Source of the DNA: JBEEJZ01 sp046046915
GTDB taxonomy: Bacteria > Pseudomonadota > Gammaproteobacteria > Burkholderiales > Burkholderiaceae_C
NCBI GenBank assembly: GCA_046046915.1
Contig: JBJOIT010000051.1
Span: forward strand, 1-19,550
Direction: 5' to 3'
DNA: 19,550 nucleotides
A model generated the notes under the pieces. That model was given only the letters and a program-made list of their open reading frames with translations. It had not been told where the DNA came from and searched no databases. Positions within the stretch are counted from its first letter, which is position 1. The number at the start of each line of letters is the position of its first letter. Below, piece after piece: positions 9,064 to 15,879 of this stretch. The position numbers were made by a program, and so were the translations under genes.

Positions 9064-9627
9064 TTAGATCTTGCCGACCAGGTCGATGGAGGGAGCCAAA
9101 GTCTTGGCGCCTTCCTTCCACTTGGCGGGGCACACCTGGCCGGGGTTTGCGGCGGTGTACTGGGCAGCCTTTAGCTTGCGCAGGGTCTCGGACACGTCGC
9201 GGGCGATTTCGTTGGAGTGCACTTCCATGGTCTTGATCACGCCATCGGGGTTGATCACGAAGGTGCCACGCAGCGCCAGGCCGTCTTCCTCAATGTGCAC
9301 GCCGAAGGCACGGGTCAGCTTGTGGGTGGGGTCGGCCACCAATGGGAACTTGGCCTTGCCCACGGCGGGAGAGGTCTCGTGCCATACCTTGTGGGAGAAC
9401 TGGGTGTCGGTGGTCACGATGTAGACCTCGGCACCAGCAGCCTGGAAGGCAGCGTAGTTGTCAGCTGCGTCCTCGATTTCGGTAGGGCAGTTGAAGGTGA
9501 AGGCGGCCGGCATGAAGATCAGGACCGACCACTTGCCCTTGAGGCTTTGCTCGGTGACTTCGATAAATTTGCCGTTGTGAAAAGCGTTGGCCTTGAACGG
9601 CTGGACTTGGGTGTTGATGAGAGACAT
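9064..9627 (-). CDS. ahpC: Alkyl hydroperoxide reductase subunit C (2-Cys peroxiredoxin)
   Basis: This 187-residue cytoplasmic peroxiredoxin reduces H2O2 and organic peroxides and is recycled by AhpF. The peroxidatic cysteine is C47 in FNCPTEIED. The resolving cysteine is C166 in VCPAKWKEG, close to the C-terminus as in typical 2-Cys AhpC proteins. The length equals the bacterial AhpC norm. ATG 9627 is chosen over an upstream ATG at 9666 because AAGGA (9635-9639 on the minus strand) sits 7 nt before it and MSLINTQVQPF is the family N-terminus. It is the first gene of an ahpC-ahpF-P450 run and has an OxyR-like site upstream. Confidence 0.97.
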   Translation of the reverse strand: MSLINTQVQPFKANAFHNGKFIEVTEQSLKGKWSVLIFMPAAFTFNCPTEIEDAADNYAAFQAAGAEVYIVTTDTQFSHKVWHETSPAVGKAKFPLVADPTHKLTRAFGVHIEEDGLALRGTFVINPDGVIKTMEVHSNEIARDVSETLRKLKAAQYTAANPGQVCPAKWKEGAKTLAPSIDLVGKI

Positions 9628-9698
9628 GCGGTTTTCCTTAAGAATGAAGCGTTCCAAAACGAACACCTGAATGGTAGTGGCACCGCAGTATTTAGGGA

Positions 9699-9735
9699 GT
9701 TGATTGATTCAATGATGTGAATTAACAATTCCTAT
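9699..9735 (-). promoter_or_regulatory. Candidate OxyR binding site upstream of ahpC
   Basis: The minus strand reads ATAG-N7-TAAT-N7-ATTG-N7-CAAC. This follows the four-element spacing of the known OxyR consensus (ATAG-N7-CTAT-N7-ATAG-N7-CTAT). On the plus strand 11 of 16 consensus bases match, and the spacing is exact. The site ends 71 bp before the ahpC start. A clear -10/-35 pair could not be assigned. ahpC is a classic OxyR target, which supports the reading, but the match is imperfect. Confidence 0.45.
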
Positions 9736-9767
9736 TTGAACACCCTCACCCACCCCGCTGGACGCGC

Positions 9768-10292
9768 CTAAATCTGGCGCTTGAGGCGAATCTCTTCCAC
9801 CTTGACGCCACCAATGGGCACGGTCTTGGCCGATGGCAGCTCGCGCTTGAAGCCAGCCAGGTCAAAAAACCGCAAGGTGCGCTCGGCGGCCAGGGGCAAC
9901 CACAGGGTGACACGGGTGCAACCCTCTTCTTGCAGACCCTCGCGCGCGGCATCCCACAAGGCGAGGCCGACACCCTTTTGCAGATGTGAGGGGGCCACAT
10001 AGATGGCCCAGATTTCGCCGGTGGTGGCGGGAGTGCCTTTGTCGCGGGAACGATCGAAAGCCACAAAACCCACAATTTTGTCATCGTCGGTCGCTACAAA
10101 GACCTGAGGCTCGAAATACTCGATGGCCTCGCGCCAGTAGGCCAGCCGCTTTTCCACGGTGAGCGTGCTGAGGTAATCCTCAGGCAGGATGCCCTCATAG
10201 GCCAGACGACCGGCGCTCACATGCAGGTCGGCAATGGCTTTGGCATCGCGCAGGGTTGCGGCGCGCACAGGAAAATCGTTCGATGAGGACAT
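9768..10292 (-). CDS. GNAT-family N-acetyltransferase
   Basis: This 174-residue cytoplasmic protein is predicted to transfer an acetyl group from acetyl-CoA to an amine. The N-terminal PVRAATLRDAKAIADLH matches the opening of GNAT folds. The acetyl-CoA pyrophosphate loop is seen in LQKGVGLALWDAA (a Q-x2-G-x-G/A variant). It follows IWAIYVAPSH, the usual beta4 strand. LRFFDLAGFKRE is the typical C-terminal arm. The substrate is not deducible. It is upstream of ahpC on the same strand but separated by 140 bp containing the ahpC regulatory region, so it is probably a separate unit. It diverges from the ferredoxin operon. Confidence 0.88.
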   Translation of the reverse strand: MSSSNDFPVRAATLRDAKAIADLHVSAGRLAYEGILPEDYLSTLTVEKRLAYWREAIEYFEPQVFVATDDDKIVGFVAFDRSRDKGTPATTGEIWAIYVAPSHLQKGVGLALWDAAREGLQEEGCTRVTLWLPLAAERTLRFFDLAGFKRELPSAKTVPIGGVKVEEIRLKRQI

Positions 10293-10345
10293 GTCTGCGG
10301 GTCAGAGTACAAAAAAAGGGGGCTGATTGTCGCCTTAAATATCGT

Positions 10346-10374
10346 CCTATACGGCACTGCCTCAGGCACCTCAA
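10346..10374 (-). promoter_or_regulatory. Candidate sigma70-type promoter for the GNAT gene
   Basis: On the minus strand TTGAGG (10369-10374) and TATAGG (10346-10351) are separated by exactly 17 nt, each matching 4 of 6 consensus bases. The predicted start near 10339 leaves a leader of about 47 nt. No equally good pair was found for the divergent ferredoxin operon in this 106-bp gap. Confidence 0.35.
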
Positions 10375-10398
10375 GAGCGCCGGCTAAACTGCCCGACC

Positions 10399-10713
10399 AT
10401 GCCGCCCCAGCCTGTGTCCTCCTGCCCCGCATTCAAGGTGCAATTACGCCCGGGCGGGGAGATCTTTGAGGCCAGCGCAAGCCGCTCTGTCTTGCAAGAG
10501 GCCTTGCGGGCGGGCATCGAGCTGCCCAGCTCCTGCCGCAACGGCACCTGCAGGGCCTGCTTGTGCCGCTTGCTGAGTGGCGAAGTCAGCTACTTGATCG
10601 ATTGGCCCGGCCTCAGTGCCGAAGAAAAGCGCGAGGGCTGGATCCTTCCCTGTGTCACGGTGGCGCGATCACCCCTGACCATTGAACAAACCCCGGTTGC
10701 AACAAGCACATGA
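10399..10713 (+). CDS. Small plant-type [2Fe-2S] ferredoxin
   Basis: This 104-residue electron carrier has the plant-type cluster motif C46-x4-C51-x2-C54-x30-C85 (SCRNGTCRACLC, then LPC). The preceding strand-helix pattern (VLQEALRAGIELPSSC) is typical of the beta-grasp ferredoxin fold. It has no signal peptide, so it should stay in the cytoplasm. ATG 10399 lacks a clear ribosome site. A TAAACT hexamer at 10385-10390 would make a nearly leaderless transcript, but this is speculative. The stop overlaps the next start by ATGA, implying translational coupling to a secreted cytochrome c. The partner reductase or oxygenase is not identified; the nearby P450 has its own ferredoxin domain. Confidence 0.88.
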   Translation: MPPQPVSSCPAFKVQLRPGGEIFEASASRSVLQEALRAGIELPSSCRNGTCRACLCRLLSGEVSYLIDWPGLSAEEKREGWILPCVTVARSPLTIEQTPVATST

Positions 10714-11495
10714 GCATTTTTGACAACCACCTGGACACCCTTCGTCTGGCCTTTGGGGCCCTGGCACTGTCGCTGGCCAGCGCGTTGGTCCTTGCGCAAT
10801 CGCCAATGGCCGTGAAGGCCCGGCCCTTTGAAGACAGCATGGCCCAGCGCACGCAGGCCTGCACGGCCTGCCACGGGGAGCAAGGCCAGGCCGGGCCCGA
10901 TGGTTATTACCCACGGCTGGCCGGCAAGCCGGCGGGCTATTTGTACAAGCAGTTGCTCAACTTCAAGGAAGGGCGGCGGCACTATGGCCTGATGACACGC
11001 ATGGTGGACCCGCTCGACAACGCTTACCTGATGGAGATTGCCCGCCACTTTGCTTCACTAGAGCTGCCCTACCCAGCCCCCACCGCTGCAGATGTGCCGC
11101 CCGAAGTGCTGCGACGAGGACAAGTGTTGGCTCTGCGCGGGGACCCCGCACGCGAGCTGCCCGCCTGCGTGCAATGCCACGGCATGGCGCTGACGGGTGT
11201 AACGCCCCATGTGCCGGGTTTGCTGGGTTTGCCCCGCGACTATCTGAACGCCCAGCTGGGCGGCTGGCGCACAGGTGAACGCAAGGCCCATGCGCCTGAC
11301 TGCATGGCCACCCTTGCCCGGCGGCTGACACCTGCAGACGTGGCGGGCGTGGCGGCCTGGTTGTCCAGCCAGCCAGTGCCCGCCAATGCCAAGGCGGCCT
11401 CGGCAGCGCCCACGGCCCGGGTTCTGGCGCCGGTACAGGTCTTGCCTCTGCCCTGCGGCAGCGCCCCCGAACTGGCCGGTGGGAGCCAGCCATGA
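10710..11495 (+). CDS. Diheme c-type cytochrome (c4/c553-like)
   Basis: This 261-residue exported cytochrome has two covalent heme sites: C51-T-A-C54-H55 and C153-V-Q-C156-H157. The hydrophobic segment at about residues 14-29 (FGALALSLASALVLAQ) reads as a Sec signal peptide with likely cleavage after ALA/LAQ, placing the protein in the periplasm. YYPRLAGKPAGYLYKQL after the first heme and GLPRDYLNAQL after the second are repeated landmarks, as in cytochrome c4-type duplications. It overlaps the ferredoxin stop and the triheme cytochrome start, each by 4 bp. It probably passes electrons between the triheme protein and the respiratory chain. Its dehydrogenase partner is unknown. Confidence 0.92.
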   Translation: MSIFDNHLDTLRLAFGALALSLASALVLAQSPMAVKARPFEDSMAQRTQACTACHGEQGQAGPDGYYPRLAGKPAGYLYKQLLNFKEGRRHYGLMTRMVDPLDNAYLMEIARHFASLELPYPAPTAADVPPEVLRRGQVLALRGDPARELPACVQCHGMALTGVTPHVPGLLGLPRDYLNAQLGGWRTGERKAHAPDCMATLARRLTPADVAGVAAWLSSQPVPANAKAASAAPTARVLAPVQVLPLPCGSAPELAGGSQP

Positions 11496-12790
11496 AGAGG
11501 ATGACCCGCACACGGTCGGCCGTGCTGCAGACACTGCTGGTGGCAGTTGTAGCAGTGGGCCTGGGTGCCGCCTGGGTTGCTTGGCGCAACTCAACGGGTG
11601 GGTTTGATGACACCGCCGCGCAACTTACCACGGCACCGGCCACCCCAGAGCAAATAGCAAAAGGCGCCTACCTGGCCCGGGCAGGCAACTGCATGGCCTG
11701 CCATACGGCGCGCGGCGGCGAGCGCTATGCTGGCGGACGCGGCATCGAGACCCCTTTTGGCACCCTTTACAGCAGCAACCTCACGCCCGATGCCAACACC
11801 GGGCTGGGGCGCTGGACCCCCAACGACTTCTGGAAAGCCTTGCACCATGGCAGCTCCAAAGATGGTCGCTGGCTGTATCCCGCGTTTCCTTACACCAGCT
11901 ACACAGGTGTGACCAGGGGCGATGCCGATGCCCTGTTTGCCTACCTAAGCAGCCTGCCGCCGGTGACACAAACCACCAAGGCACACGCTTTGCGCTGGCC
12001 CTTCAGCACACAGGCGGCGCTGGGCGTCTGGCGCGCGCTGTACTTTTCGCCCGGCACGTCAGTCAACAAGGCGGATGCCGGCCCGCAGCGGAACCGCGGC
12101 GCCTATTTGGTGCAGACACTGGGCCACTGCAGCAGCTGCCACGGAACCCGCAACGCCCTGGGGGCGGTGGACTCAGCACGGGCTTTTAGCGGTGGGCTGA
12201 TGCCAGATCAAACCTGGTATGCGCCCTCCTTGCTGGACACCGGGCAGGCGTCCGTGGCCGACTGGCCCATTCAGGACATTGTTGCGCTGCTGAAAACAGG
12301 TGTGAGCCCGCAGGCCAGTGTGTCTGGCCCCATGGCAGAGGTCGTGCAGCACAGCACTCAGCATATGAATGATGCCGACCTGCAGGCGATGGCGGTGTAC
12401 CTGAAAGACCTTCCGACCGATTCAAACTCACCCCGGATTACGTCGGCACTGGCCGTGTCAGTGCGCGTGGCCGAGCGTGGCGCCAAAATCTACGAGCAAC
12501 ATTGCGCCAACTGCCATAGCCAGCAGGGAGAGGGCGTAGTCAACGCCTACCCAAACCTGGCTGGGAACCGGGCGGTGACCCTGGCAGAGCCAACCAACCT
12601 GGTGCAGGTGGTGCTGTATGGCGGCTTCGCACCCGCCACCACCGGTAACCCCCGCCCTTACGGCATGCCACCCTTTGTGCTGCAACTGAACAACGCCGAC
12701 ATCGCCGCAGTGCTCACCCACATTCGCCGCTCATGGGGCAATAACGCCGCCCCTGTAACGGAGCTGGAGGTAAACCGCCTGCGCCAATAA
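11492..12790 (+). CDS. Triheme c-type cytochrome, membrane-anchored (dehydrogenase cytochrome-subunit type)
   Basis: This 432-residue protein has three heme attachment sites: C67-M-A-C70-H71, C213-S-S-C216-H217 and C338-A-N-C341-H342. An uncleaved-looking N-terminal segment (about residues 12-31, LQTLLVAVVAVGLGAAWVAW) would anchor it in the inner membrane with hemes in the periplasm. GIETPFGTLYSSNLTPD and the three-domain layout match cytochrome subunits of membrane alcohol, aldehyde and gluconate dehydrogenases, which pass electrons to ubiquinone or oxidases. The usual large flavin, quinoprotein or molybdenum catalytic subunit is not adjacent. The start overlaps the diheme gene by ATGA. The stop codon lies in the loop of a strong hairpin. 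Confidence 0.92.
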   Translation: MKRMTRTRSAVLQTLLVAVVAVGLGAAWVAWRNSTGGFDDTAAQLTTAPATPEQIAKGAYLARAGNCMACHTARGGERYAGGRGIETPFGTLYSSNLTPDANTGLGRWTPNDFWKALHHGSSKDGRWLYPAFPYTSYTGVTRGDADALFAYLSSLPPVTQTTKAHALRWPFSTQAALGVWRALYFSPGTSVNKADAGPQRNRGAYLVQTLGHCSSCHGTRNALGAVDSARAFSGGLMPDQTWYAPSLLDTGQASVADWPIQDIVALLKTGVSPQASVSGPMAEVVQHSTQHMNDADLQAMAVYLKDLPTDSNSPRITSALAVSVRVAERGAKIYEQHCANCHSQQGEGVVNAYPNLAGNRAVTLAEPTNLVQVVLYGGFAPATTGNPRPYGMPPFVLQLNNADIAAVLTHIRRSWGNNAAPVTELEVNRLRQ

Positions 12791-12798
12791 GGCGCAGG
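12778..12798 (+). terminator. Hairpin spanning the triheme cytochrome stop codon
   Basis: CCTGCGCC pairs perfectly with GGCGCAGG around AATAA, an 8-bp GC-rich stem with the TAA stop in or next to the loop. It is followed by AATTGAAAAT instead of a T-run, so it may end transcription weakly or act as an mRNA 3'-end structure. The next gene converges from the other strand only 25 bp on. Confidence 0.45.
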
Positions 12799-12815
12799 AA
12801 TTGAAAATCAGCCGT

Positions 12816-13124
12816 TCAGCCCTGCCCCATGGGCTGGGCCACCAGTTTCACACCCAGGGCCTTGCAGACACGTGCGATGGTGTCGAAGCGCGGCTGTGCG
12901 TCGGGACGCAGCGCCTTGTACAGCGCCTCGCGGCCTATGCCAGCGTCGTGGGCAATCTGGGTCATGCCACGCGCACGCGCAATGTCGCCCAGTGTGGCCG
13001 CCAGCAAGGCCGGATCGCCGTCTTCAATCACCAAGCTGAGGTATTCGGCGATGTCCTGCTCGGTTTGCAGCATCTCGGTGATGTCGAACTCAGGCAAATT
13101 GGAAATATCGATTTTGAGGGTCAT
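12816..13124 (-). CDS. Antitoxin with HTH domain (HI1420/PumB-like addiction module)
   Basis: This 102-residue DNA-binding antitoxin begins MTLKIDISNLPEFDI. The body IAEYLSLVIEDGDPALLAATLGDIARARGMTQIAHDAGIGREALYKAL is the hallmark of the HI1420 family (TIGR02684), with an Xre-like HTH over about residues 50-90. It neutralises the toxin encoded just upstream and normally represses the shared promoter. ATG 13124 is chosen because GGAG lies about 8-11 nt before it on the minus strand. A frame start at 13142 would overlap the toxin stop and lacks a site. The gap to the toxin is 14 bp. The toxin-first order is usual for this family. Confidence 0.9.
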   Translation of the reverse strand: MTLKIDISNLPEFDITEMLQTEQDIAEYLSLVIEDGDPALLAATLGDIARARGMTQIAHDAGIGREALYKALRPDAQPRFDTIARVCKALGVKLVAQPMGQG

Positions 13125-13138
13125 CGTTGTGCTCCGAT

Positions 13139-13429
13139 TCAAAGTAATTTGGACAAATCAACAGCTTTGGCAATGTCGGCACCTTGGCTCGACTTGTCAC
13201 CGCCACCCAACATCACGATCAGCATTCCACCGCGCTCGACGTAATACATGCGCCAGCCGGGGCCAAAAAATTCACGCATTTCCCAAACACCATCACCGAC
13301 CGATTTAACGTCACCCAAATTCCCGAGAGAGGCCTTACGCAAACGCAGTCCCAGGCGCTTGCGTGTGAGCGTATCCTTGACCTCGCTGAGCCAAACGTCG
13401 AATTCGGGCATTCGTTTGATCGTGTACAT
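13139..13429 (-). CDS. RelE/ParE-superfamily toxin (HI1419/PumA-like addiction module)
   Basis: This small toxin of about 96 residues starts MYTIKRMPEFDVWL and continues LGLRLRKASLGNLGDVKSVGDGVWEMREFFGPGWRMYYV, the pattern of the HI1419 addiction-module family (TIGR02683). Relatives in the RelE superfamily inhibit growth, often by acting on translation; the activity of this member is untested. ATG 13438, three codons upstream, is also possible. I prefer 13429 because the best -10 element overlaps 13438 and predicts a transcript start at about 13430, giving a leaderless message. The gene is first in a two-gene operon with its antitoxin. Confidence 0.9.
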   Translation of the reverse strand: MYTIKRMPEFDVWLSEVKDTLTRKRLGLRLRKASLGNLGDVKSVGDGVWEMREFFGPGWRMYYVERGGMLIVMLGGGDKSSQGADIAKAVDLSKLL

Positions 13430-13436
13430 GTCTGCC

Positions 13437-13464
13437 ATTGTATTCGTTCGAGTACAAACGACAA
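13437..13464 (-). promoter_or_regulatory. Promoter with palindromic operator for the toxin-antitoxin operon
   Basis: On the minus strand TTGTCG (13459-13464) and TACAAT (13437-13442) lie 16 nt apart. A 20-bp near-perfect palindrome, TTGTATTCGTTCGAGTACAA on the plus strand (13438-13457), fills the spacer and most of the -10. Its 9-bp arms differ at one position. This is the expected layout for autorepression by the HTH antitoxin. Confidence 0.6.
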
Positions 13465-13525
13465 CGCCATAAAAGTGCTTGGCCCGTTAGCTAGACTCAC
13501 CCCATCACATCAACCGGAGAACACC

Positions 13526-13669
13526 ATGGCAAAAGGTCAGCAGAAGTCGAACAAGGAAACCAAAAAACCCAAGAAAGACACCTCGCCACCCAAGCCCGTG
13601 TCAGCAGACGCCGTGCGCCCCACGGTGACCACCGTGGTGCCCGTACGCGGCAAATTGAAGAACAAATAA
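13526..13669 (+). CDS. Small highly basic hypothetical protein (47 residues)
   Basis: MAKGQQKSNKETKKPKKD opens a 47-residue protein with about a dozen lysines, a middle run rich in proline and threonine, and the end RGKLKNK. There is no transmembrane segment or recognisable domain, and it is probably disordered. A good ribosome site (GGAGA, about 6 nt upstream) supports translation. I recall similar short lysine-rich proteins with this N-terminus being annotated as hypothetical in Burkholderiales, but I cannot verify that here. Nucleic-acid or ribosome binding would fit the composition; no function is claimed. It diverges from the toxin gene. Confidence 0.75.
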   Translation: MAKGQQKSNKETKKPKKDTSPPKPVSADAVRPTVTTVVPVRGKLKNK

Positions 13670-13727
13670 GGGTCAAGCGCCGGGGCCAGCATCCGCGGCA
13701 CCCGCGCCCAGCCTGCCTGCCCCGCCC

Positions 13728-15878
13728 ATGAACGACGACTTGCCCTTTTTTAGGCCGGGCGACATCACGCCCGATGGGCCTGGCTTGTTCGCAGCGGGTG
13801 CGAGTGAATTTGAAACAACCCCGTCCGAACAGCTGCCCATCGACGGCCCAGCCGTGGCACAAATGGTGCAGGAGTTGCGCCAGTACCAAGCTGAACTCGA
13901 AATACAAAACCAGGCGCTGCGCTACAGCCAGCAGGCGGCAGAGGGAGCGTCCGAGCGCTTTTTGACGCTGTTTTCCAACGTACCGCTGGCACTGATGGTG
14001 GTGGATGAAAACGGCTTGGTGCTGGAAAGCAACGCCATGGCCCTGCGCCTGTTTCGCCCGGATGAAACAGACCCACCGCTCAACTTCATCATGCCACTGG
14101 TGGGGCAGCAGTACCGAGCCCAGGTGACAGCTCTGTTTGGGCGAGCCTTGGCACAGGGCACCAGCGAAGCCAGCGAGCTGGTCTTTGCACGCGGCCTCAG
14201 CAGCAGTTTCATGGGTGATTTGCACATCGCCCGCATCGAAAATTCTCAGGATGAGCTGGCTCACTTTATTTGCGCCTTCATCGACCAGGGCCCCTTGCTG
14301 GCCGAGCGCCAGGCGCTGCAGCACCGCAACGAAGAGCTGCACCAGAGCCAGAACCGGCTGGCAGCCATCATCAATTCCGCCCTGGACGCCATCATTTGCG
14401 TGGATGGGCAACACCGTATTTCGGTGTTCAACCCGGCTGCCGCGGCGCTTTTTCAGTGCCCGAGCGACCAGGCCCTGGGGCGGCCGCTGGAGCAGTTTTT
14501 ACCCGATGCGGCCCGCTCGCTGGCCTATGCGCAGGTCAGCACCCATGCCCAGCTGGGCGAAATGGTGGGCCTGACCACCGGGGGCAAGGTGCTGGCGGTG
14601 GAGGTGAGCGTGTCCTGCGACCAGCGCAGTGACGGCGACATCATCACCGTGTTTGCACGCGATCTGACTGGCCGCAAGAAGATCGAGGCCCAGCGCAACG
14701 CACTGGAAGCGCAGCTGCGCGAGTCACACAAGATGCAGGCCATCGGCACCATGGCGGGTGGAATTGCGCATGACTTCAACAACATCCTGAGCGCAATTTT
14801 GGGCAATGTGGAACTGGCCCGACAAGACGCAGGGGCAGCATCCCCCGCCCAGACCAGCCTGACCGAAATCGACAAGGCCGGACGCCGGGCGCGCGACCTG
14901 GTGCGCCAGATCCTGACCTTCAGCCGCAACGAGCAAGCCCGGCGCAGCGCCATCTCGCTGGAAGACGTGGTGCTTGAAACCACGCGCCTGCTGAAGGTGA
15001 CCCTGCCGCCAGCCGTGGAGCTGAGCCTGCAGGCCGACGCCGATTTGCCTCCCGTGCTGGGCGACGCCACGCAGGTGGAGCAAACCGTACTCAATCTGTG
15101 CACCAATGCCATCCAGGCCATCGGCTCGGCGCGCGGCCAGGTGCACATCGAGCTGGGACGCCTGGGCCACGAGCAGTTGCCCGCCTCAGGCAGGGACCTG
15201 CCACCTGGGACCTATGTATCGCTGGCGGTGCGGGACACAGGGGCCGGCATAGCTGCCGAAACCTTGCAGCGCATTTTTGAGCCTTTTTTCACCACCAAGC
15301 CCGTGGGCCAGGGCACCGGGCTGGGCTTGTCGGTGGTGCACGGCATCATGCGCACGCACCAGGGTGCCATCGACGTGCAAAGCACACCGGGTGAGGGCAG
15401 CGTTTTTACCCTGTACTTTCCGGCAGCGCCCACTGCAGCCCTGGCCCCACCACCGGCGCTTGTTGCAGCACCGGTACCCAGCGCCGCCCCCGCAGGCTCT
15501 GCCGGCCATGTGATGTACGTGGATGACGATCAAGCCCTGGTTTTTCTGGTGGAGCGCGTGCTGCGCCGGCGTGGCTTCAAGGTCAGCACCTATACCGACC
15601 CGCACGAGGCGGAGCGGGCCCTGCGGGAGCGCGCCCACGAATTTGACTTGCTGGTGACCGACTACAACATGCCGGGCTACTGTGGCGTGGATTTGCTGCG
15701 TGCAGCACGCCTGATCCGCGCAGATTTGCCGGTGGCACTGGCCTCGGGCTACGTCACGCCGGAGATCGAGCAAAGTGCCTATGCTGAAGGTGCCCGCGCC
15801 CTGATCCACAAACCCAACGACGTGGACGAACTCTGCGCGACCGTTGAGCGGCTGGTGCAGGAAGGCTCGGGACGCTGA
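13728..15878 (+). CDS. Hybrid sensor histidine kinase: two PAS domains, kinase core and C-terminal receiver
   Basis: This 716-residue signalling protein has no evident membrane segment. A short coiled coil (about residues 45-70, VQELRQYQAELEIQNQALR) leads into two PAS-like domains (about 78-190 and 210-320). The kinase core follows: H-box GGIAHDFNNIL with phospho-acceptor H348, N-box NLCTNAIQAI, G1 DTGAGI, F-box EPFFTTK and G2 GTGLGLSVV. A proline/alanine linker of about 30 residues precedes a receiver domain starting MYVDDDQALV with phospho-acceptor D645 (VTDYNMPG) and the conserved lysine in HKP. There is no DNA-binding output domain, so it may signal to an HPt or response regulator elsewhere, or the receiver may be a phosphate sink. 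ATG 13728 has no strong ribosome site. Confidence 0.93.
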   Translation: MNDDLPFFRPGDITPDGPGLFAAGASEFETTPSEQLPIDGPAVAQMVQELRQYQAELEIQNQALRYSQQAAEGASERFLTLFSNVPLALMVVDENGLVLESNAMALRLFRPDETDPPLNFIMPLVGQQYRAQVTALFGRALAQGTSEASELVFARGLSSSFMGDLHIARIENSQDELAHFICAFIDQGPLLAERQALQHRNEELHQSQNRLAAIINSALDAIICVDGQHRISVFNPAAAALFQCPSDQALGRPLEQFLPDAARSLAYAQVSTHAQLGEMVGLTTGGKVLAVEVSVSCDQRSDGDIITVFARDLTGRKKIEAQRNALEAQLRESHKMQAIGTMAGGIAHDFNNILSAILGNVELARQDAGAASPAQTSLTEIDKAGRRARDLVRQILTFSRNEQARRSAISLEDVVLETTRLLKVTLPPAVELSLQADADLPPVLGDATQVEQTVLNLCTNAIQAIGSARGQVHIELGRLGHEQLPASGRDLPPGTYVSLAVRDTGAGIAAETLQRIFEPFFTTKPVGQGTGLGLSVVHGIMRTHQGAIDVQSTPGEGSVFTLYFPAAPTAALAPPPALVAAPVPSAAPAGSAGHVMYVDDDQALVFLVERVLRRRGFKVSTYTDPHEAERALRERAHEFDLLVTDYNMPGYCGVDLLRAARLIRADLPVALASGYVTPEIEQSAYAEGARALIHKPNDVDELCATVERLVQEGSGR

Positions 15879-15879
15879 C

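Noticed and set aside
8035..9174. Plus-strand open frame of about 379 codons opposite ahpF and part of ahpC
   Set aside because: Spans two well-supported genes in antisense and consists of Gly/His/Ala-rich shadow sequence.
10399..10713. The small ferredoxin as electron donor to the P450
   Set aside because: The P450 already carries its own ferredoxin domain, and the small ferredoxin is tied by overlaps to cytochrome c genes on the opposite strand.
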